From Proluteimonas flavola (GTDB lineage Bacteria > Pseudomonadota > Gammaproteobacteria > Xanthomonadales > Xanthomonadaceae), in assembly GCF_021191705.1 (NCBI RefSeq), contig NZ_JAIWPU010000027.1, positions 32,810-96,809 on the forward strand: 64,000 nucleotides of DNA. Direction: 5' to 3'. The notes beneath the pieces are model-generated. The model had not been told where the DNA came from. It worked only from the letters and a program-made list of their open reading frames with translations, and did not search any database. The translations under genes and the position numbers were made by a program. This document shows, in pieces, positions 60,504-64,000 of the stretch (positions are counted from its first letter, which is position 1; every line of letters starts with the position of its first letter).

Positions 60504-61707
60504 CATCCGGCCACCGCAGCAGATACAGGTTGCCACGCCCCAGGGCGCAGCCGGGCAGTTGCGGCATGGCGAGGACTACTACTTTGACTATGGGGAGCAC
60601 GCCCCGCCCGAGGCCGAGGTCTGCCTGGGCATGCCCAAGCGCCGCCAACAGTACGTGGATCGCGCGCTGTTTCCGATCTTCCAGATGAACCTGCCGGAAG
60701 GCTACGTACTGGAGCAATTGCGCCTGCGGCTGGCCAAGGCCTCGCGCATGGATCCCATGCTGTTGCTGGCCCTGACCGGCGGAGACGCCGCCATCGGCCG
60801 CCTGCAGCTGCATGCCCCGGACATCGCCCCACTGCCGGCCGAATCGATCCCGCTGCCGGAATTGCTGGCCCACCAGGGCAGCGAAGACCTGTTCCGGCAC
60901 CTGGTGGACCGCTACCTGCTGCGGACCGGCATTTCCGGCGTGCAGCCCAAGCTGCTGCTGCCCGCACGGGTGGACATGGGGGGCAGGCCTGGCAAGGGCA
61001 CGCTGGCCACACGGGAACTCATCGTGAAGACCGGCAATGCCGAGTTCCCCGGCCTGCCCGTCAACGAGTATGTCTGCATGCGCATCGCCCGCGAAGCGGG
61101 CATTCCGGTGCCGGACTTCCATCTCTCCGCCGACCACCAACGCTTCGTCATGCATCGCTTCGATCGGCTCGACGACGGTAGCTCACTGGGATTCGAGGAC
61201 ATGGCCGTCCTGCTGGGCCTGGGTGCCGATCAGAAGTACCAGGGCAGCTACGAGCGCGTGGCCAGGCTCATCGGCCTGTACTGTCCGCCCCCTTTCCGGG
61301 CCGCAGCCCTGGCCCAGTACTTCGACCAGGTGGCGTTGTCGTGCATGGTCGGCAACGGCGACGCCCACCTGAAGAACTTCGGCCTGCTTTACACCTGCCC
61401 TGCCGCCAACGACGCACGGCTGTCGCCTGCCTACGACATTGTCTGCACCACCTGCTACCTGCGCGACGACGCCCTGGCCCTGACCCTGGCAGGCTCCAAG
61501 AGCCTGCTCCGTTCACGCCCGGACATCCTGGAGTTCGGACGCACGCATTGCGGCATCCGGGACCCGCGGAAATCCATCGGCAGGTTGGCAGCCGCCATGG
61601 CGAAGACCATGGCCGACCTGCGCGAACTGATAGAAGAAGTGCCGAACCTGGCGGAGGAGCTGGGGCGCGGTTACCAGCGCTTTCAGCGGATCGAAGAACG
61701 AGGTTGA
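60496..61707 (+). CDS. hipA: HipA-like serine/threonine kinase toxin
   Basis: 403 residues. N-terminal subdomain (FPIFQMNLPEGYVLEQLR), a regulatory-serine loop GISGVQPKLLL in the place of E. coli Ser150, ATP-contacting VKTG, the catalytic GNGDAHLKNFGLL and metal-binding LSPAYDIV. E. coli HipA phosphorylates glutamyl-tRNA synthetase and triggers growth arrest; the target here is not known. All key kinase residues appear intact. Confidence 0.9.
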   Translation: MTDIRPPQQIQVATPQGAAGQLRHGEDYYFDYGEHAPPEAEVCLGMPKRRQQYVDRALFPIFQMNLPEGYVLEQLRLRLAKASRMDPMLLLALTGGDAAIGRLQLHAPDIAPLPAESIPLPELLAHQGSEDLFRHLVDRYLLRTGISGVQPKLLLPARVDMGGRPGKGTLATRELIVKTGNAEFPGLPVNEYVCMRIAREAGIPVPDFHLSADHQRFVMHRFDRLDDGSSLGFEDMAVLLGLGADQKYQGSYERVARLIGLYCPPPFRAAALAQYFDQVALSCMVGNGDAHLKNFGLLYTCPAANDARLSPAYDIVCTTCYLRDDALALTLAGSKSLLRSRPDILEFGRTHCGIRDPRKSIGRLAAAMAKTMADLRELIEEVPNLAEELGRGYQRFQRIEERG

Positions 61708-61873
61708 AGAACGGGAAGAACGGTGTCGTGCAGGAGATCGTTCCTGACCTTTCCCCGCCCGCCTGCCACCATTCCCCGCCACGCAGCCTGGGACGTGAAC
61801 CGCCCCATGGCGTTCTAAAAAAAAAGAAGGCACCCTTTGCGTCTGTAAAATTCATGCAGCCGGGGTAGAAAAA
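61708..61873. other. A-rich leader between hipA and fic
   Basis: 166 bp containing a nine-A run (61817-61825) and A-rich sequence close to the fic ATG, unlike the G/C-rich surroundings. May hold the fic promoter; no clear -35/-10 pair was assigned. Confidence 0.4.
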
Positions 61874-63382
61874 ATGCAGGTCGGCTACGCATTTGTGCGG
61901 GACCATCTGCAGCTTGCGGCGTTCCCACCCGCACGACCCGCCCAGGTCCGCGCCGTGACCCGCGTCGAAGAGATGGCGGATCATCTGGCGATCCCCGCGC
62001 GGATCGCGCCGAAGGACGACGATCCGCTGACCCACCTGCTGTTCGCGCTCAAACACGAAGGCGTCGAAATGGGCATCCTCATGGACGCCTTGCCGCGGAT
62101 CCCGGCGACACGCATGCGCGACGAGATCCACCTCACACCCGGCGGCGCCTACATCCGCCTCGCCTGCCATCTCTGGGAGCAGGCATCCGGAACGCTGCTC
62201 GACGATCTTCCCGTCGTCACCGGGCGGGCAGTGCCCCTCTTTGCCCCAGAGCGGTACGTGACCGGACCTGCGACACGCAACCCGCGGTGGCGGGTGGACG
62301 ACAATCGCCTCGGCACCGCGGAATACTGCGCAACGGTGAGACGCACCCCCGCGATCGAAGCCGCCATCGCGGGCAACCTCATCGCCCAGGCCAATCGCTA
62401 TGTGGCCGGACTCGACGGCCTGCTGCTCGATCGCACACTCGCATGGGCCTATCTGCACGAAACCCGCGACTCGTTCGCCATCGAACGCGAAACACCCAGC
62501 GAGGAACGGCAACGCGCCTACGTCGCGCTCTTGCACCAGGCTCATGCCCGCACACCCCTGAGCGAGGATTACCTGAGCGGCCTCCAGCAGGCCACGGTCA
62601 CCAATCCGCTGGATCGCGCGTTCGGTTTTCGTCAACAGCAGAACTGGCTGCAGGGGCCGCTCCGGGGCGCCGCCGGCGTCACCTACCTCCCGCCGCCGCC
62701 CGAACTCGCGCACGAACTCATGGCGGCATTGATGACGTTCGCCAACGGGCCTGCGCTCGCCGTGGATCCCCTGGTCGCAGCCGGCATCGTGTCGTTCGGA
62801 TTCGTGCTCATCCACCCCTTCATGGATGGCAACGGACGCCTGTCGCGCTTCCTGTTCCATCACGCCCTGTGCCGTCCGGGCGGACTGCGCGATGGCCTGA
62901 TCCTGCCGGTCTCGGTGGCGATGAAAAAGCACGAGGCCGAGTACCTGCGTGCGCTGCAGACCTTCTCGCGCCCGGCGCGCGAGCGCTGGAACGTCGAATG
63001 GGCAGGCGAAGACACTTATGGATTCATCTATCGCGGCGATCCCGGCCATGCCTTCTACCGGTACTGGGACGCCACGGCCTGCGTCGAGTTCGGCTTCCGG
63101 ATGGCGGCGCAGGCCCTCCAGGTGGAACTCCGCCAGGCAACCGAATACCTGCAACGCTACGACACCATTGTCCGCAGGATCGGCGAACGCATCGACCTGC
63201 GCGGCAGCGATCTCAGCACCCTGGTAATCGCATGCCTGGAGCAGGGCGGCAGGCTCTCGAAGCGACGCCGCGACCAGTTCGGCCTGCGTGTGCCGCAGGC
63301 CGCCTTCGACATGATCGAAACCGTGACGCAGGAGATCCTCGCAAACGAGGGTACACACGCGGAGCACGACCCGGCGCCGTGA
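61874..63382 (+). CDS. Fic family AMP-transferase-like protein
   Basis: 502 residues. The Fic core motif HPFMDGNGRLSRF is intact, including the catalytic His and the nucleotide-binding Gly/Asn/Arg. Upstream, SFAIERE around residue 199 resembles the inhibitory motif (S/T)xxxE(G/N) of self-inhibited Fic proteins, with Arg in the G/N place. An N-terminal region and a C-terminal helical/winged domain (about 410-495) surround the Fic fold. Such enzymes usually AMPylate protein targets. Weak ribosome binding site. Confidence 0.85.
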   Translation: MQVGYAFVRDHLQLAAFPPARPAQVRAVTRVEEMADHLAIPARIAPKDDDPLTHLLFALKHEGVEMGILMDALPRIPATRMRDEIHLTPGGAYIRLACHLWEQASGTLLDDLPVVTGRAVPLFAPERYVTGPATRNPRWRVDDNRLGTAEYCATVRRTPAIEAAIAGNLIAQANRYVAGLDGLLLDRTLAWAYLHETRDSFAIERETPSEERQRAYVALLHQAHARTPLSEDYLSGLQQATVTNPLDRAFGFRQQQNWLQGPLRGAAGVTYLPPPPELAHELMAALMTFANGPALAVDPLVAAGIVSFGFVLIHPFMDGNGRLSRFLFHHALCRPGGLRDGLILPVSVAMKKHEAEYLRALQTFSRPARERWNVEWAGEDTYGFIYRGDPGHAFYRYWDATACVEFGFRMAAQALQVELRQATEYLQRYDTIVRRIGERIDLRGSDLSTLVIACLEQGGRLSKRRRDQFGLRVPQAAFDMIETVTQEILANEGTHAEHDPAP

Positions 63383-63459
63383 GCCAGCTTTACCTGACGC
63401 CTGGTGCAAGGCATCGTCCCCCATCAATCGACCCCCGCAAGATGCGGTGGGAGGACACC

Positions 63460-63768
63460 ATGGCACAGAAGAAAACCCCGAAGACTCCCGTCGAAACCTA
63501 TGACGTCGCCGAGCACCTCCGCACCCCCGAGGAGATGGCGGCCTACCTCGAAGCCTGCATCGAGGAAAGCGATGGCGACGCAGCATTCATCGCCAGGGCA
63601 CTTGGCGACATCGCCCGCGCCCAGGGCATGACCAAGGTGGCCAAGGACGCAGGCCTGTCCCGCGAGAGCCTGTACAAGGCGCTGTCCGGAGACCGAAGCC
63701 CGGATTTCTCCACGGTATTGAAAGTGACCAGGGCCCTGGGCGTGAGGCTGCACGCTGCCGCTGCTTGA
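63460..63768 (+). CDS. Addiction-module antidote protein (HigA-like), no toxin visible
   Basis: 102 residues. YDVAEHLRTPEEMAAYLEA and the HTH IARAQGMTKVAKDAGLSRES, then LYKALSGD and FSTVLKVTRALGVRL, match the putative addiction module antidote family, which normally follows a RelE/HigB-like toxin gene. The ATG has an excellent GGAGG eight bases upstream. No toxin ORF is present in the 77 bp back to fic or in the 200 bp after it. Confidence 0.85.
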   Translation: MAQKKTPKTPVETYDVAEHLRTPEEMAAYLEACIEESDGDAAFIARALGDIARAQGMTKVAKDAGLSRESLYKALSGDRSPDFSTVLKVTRALGVRLHAAAA

Positions 63769-63970
63769 GGGCGGACAACGAACCCCAACGACAGACCCAC
63801 TTGCCGGCTCCGCTTCGCGCGATAGAGGACACGCCGCTTCGGCGGTGAGGACATCGTCCCTGACACGAATGGCACTTACTTAGCGCCAACCCACTGAAAC
63901 CAAAAGAGAAGTCGGCTCACGATGCTAAGGTGGAGTTGCGAGACCACACCCAAGCAAAGGAGCCGACCCC
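63769..63970. other. Gap with a possible insertion-sequence end
   Basis: 202 bp. The first half has no feature I can name. From about 63868 the sequence becomes less G/C-rich and leads with AAAGGAG into an ATG at 63971, as upstream of a transposase gene. Confidence 0.3.
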
Positions 63971-64000
63971 ATGCATCCTATGCGCAGCCGCGGCGTGCAG
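63971..64000 (+). CDS. Start of a gene cut by the window edge (possible transposase)
   Basis: MHPMRSRGVQ and then the window ends. The start has a good AAAGGAG site. Ten codons are too few to identify it; the context suggests an insertion-sequence transposase. Confidence 0.35.
   Translation, partial: MHPMRSRGVQ

Overview
The window is one contig segment of a high-GC gammaproteobacterium, most likely of the Xanthomonadaceae/Lysobacteraceae (Lysobacter-Luteimonas-Xanthomonas type). The family-level call rests on the divergent pilMNOPQ/ponA pair, the sucCD-pilSR neighbourhood, the pepQ/pepP pair, abundant GTRGGAGC...GCTCCYAC palindromic repeats, and protein sequences of this family's flavour. 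This is recognition from the sequence, not a database result.

Layout. 1-5.7 kb: the 5' part of hrpA (minus strand, running off the left edge), dps, and a DAACS-family symporter. 5.7-12.5 kb: a minus-strand moxR-DUF58-DUF4381-batA-batB-batD operon with 1- to 4-base overlaps. 12.7-20.2 kb: the minus-strand pilMNOPQ operon of the type IV pilus, divergent from ponA (PBP1A). 20.4-23.1 kb: two genes of unknown function and gltA. 23.3-31.6 kb: a minus-strand run of rpmE2, a nucleoside hydrolase, recG, ridA, spoT, rpoZ, gmk and yicC, close to the E. coli gmk-rpoZ-spoT-recG order. 31.8-37.2 kb: rph, rdgB, hemW, then a DUF1631 gene overlapping a PilZ gene. 37.3-45.8 kb: pepQ and pepP facing each other, ygfB, a GGDEF-EAL protein, a ZapB-like coiled coil, zapA, 6S RNA, fau, an EVE-domain gene and rpiA. 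46-56.7 kb: rpoD, dtd, nadE, a ccdAB toxin-antitoxin pair, sucCD and the pilSR two-component system.

56.7-64 kb is different. Right after the pilR stop codon comes a 160-bp element with 22-bp perfect terminal inverted repeats. It is followed by an XRE/AbiEii toxin-antitoxin pair, an apparently truncated diguanylate cyclase, a dead fragment of a second AbiEii gene, hipBA, a Fic enzyme, an antidote gene with no visible toxin, and what may be the start of an insertion sequence at the right edge. This is a plasticity region built of toxin-antitoxin modules. The antitoxins of the AbiEii and HipA pairs are clearly paralogous. Their control regions share one geometry: two 20-bp ATGT...ACAT boxes offset by 30 bp, the second ending inside the start codon.

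Functional themes are type IV pilus assembly and its control (pilMNOPQ, pilSR, PilZ, two c-di-GMP enzymes), stress and growth control (spoT, rpoZ, rpoD, 6S RNA, dps), TCA-cycle enzymes (gltA, sucCD), and toxin-antitoxin systems. Three copies of the palindromic repeat contain long G/C-only or homopolymer tracts that look more like sequencing or assembly damage than biology. No tRNA, rRNA operon or CRISPR array was seen.
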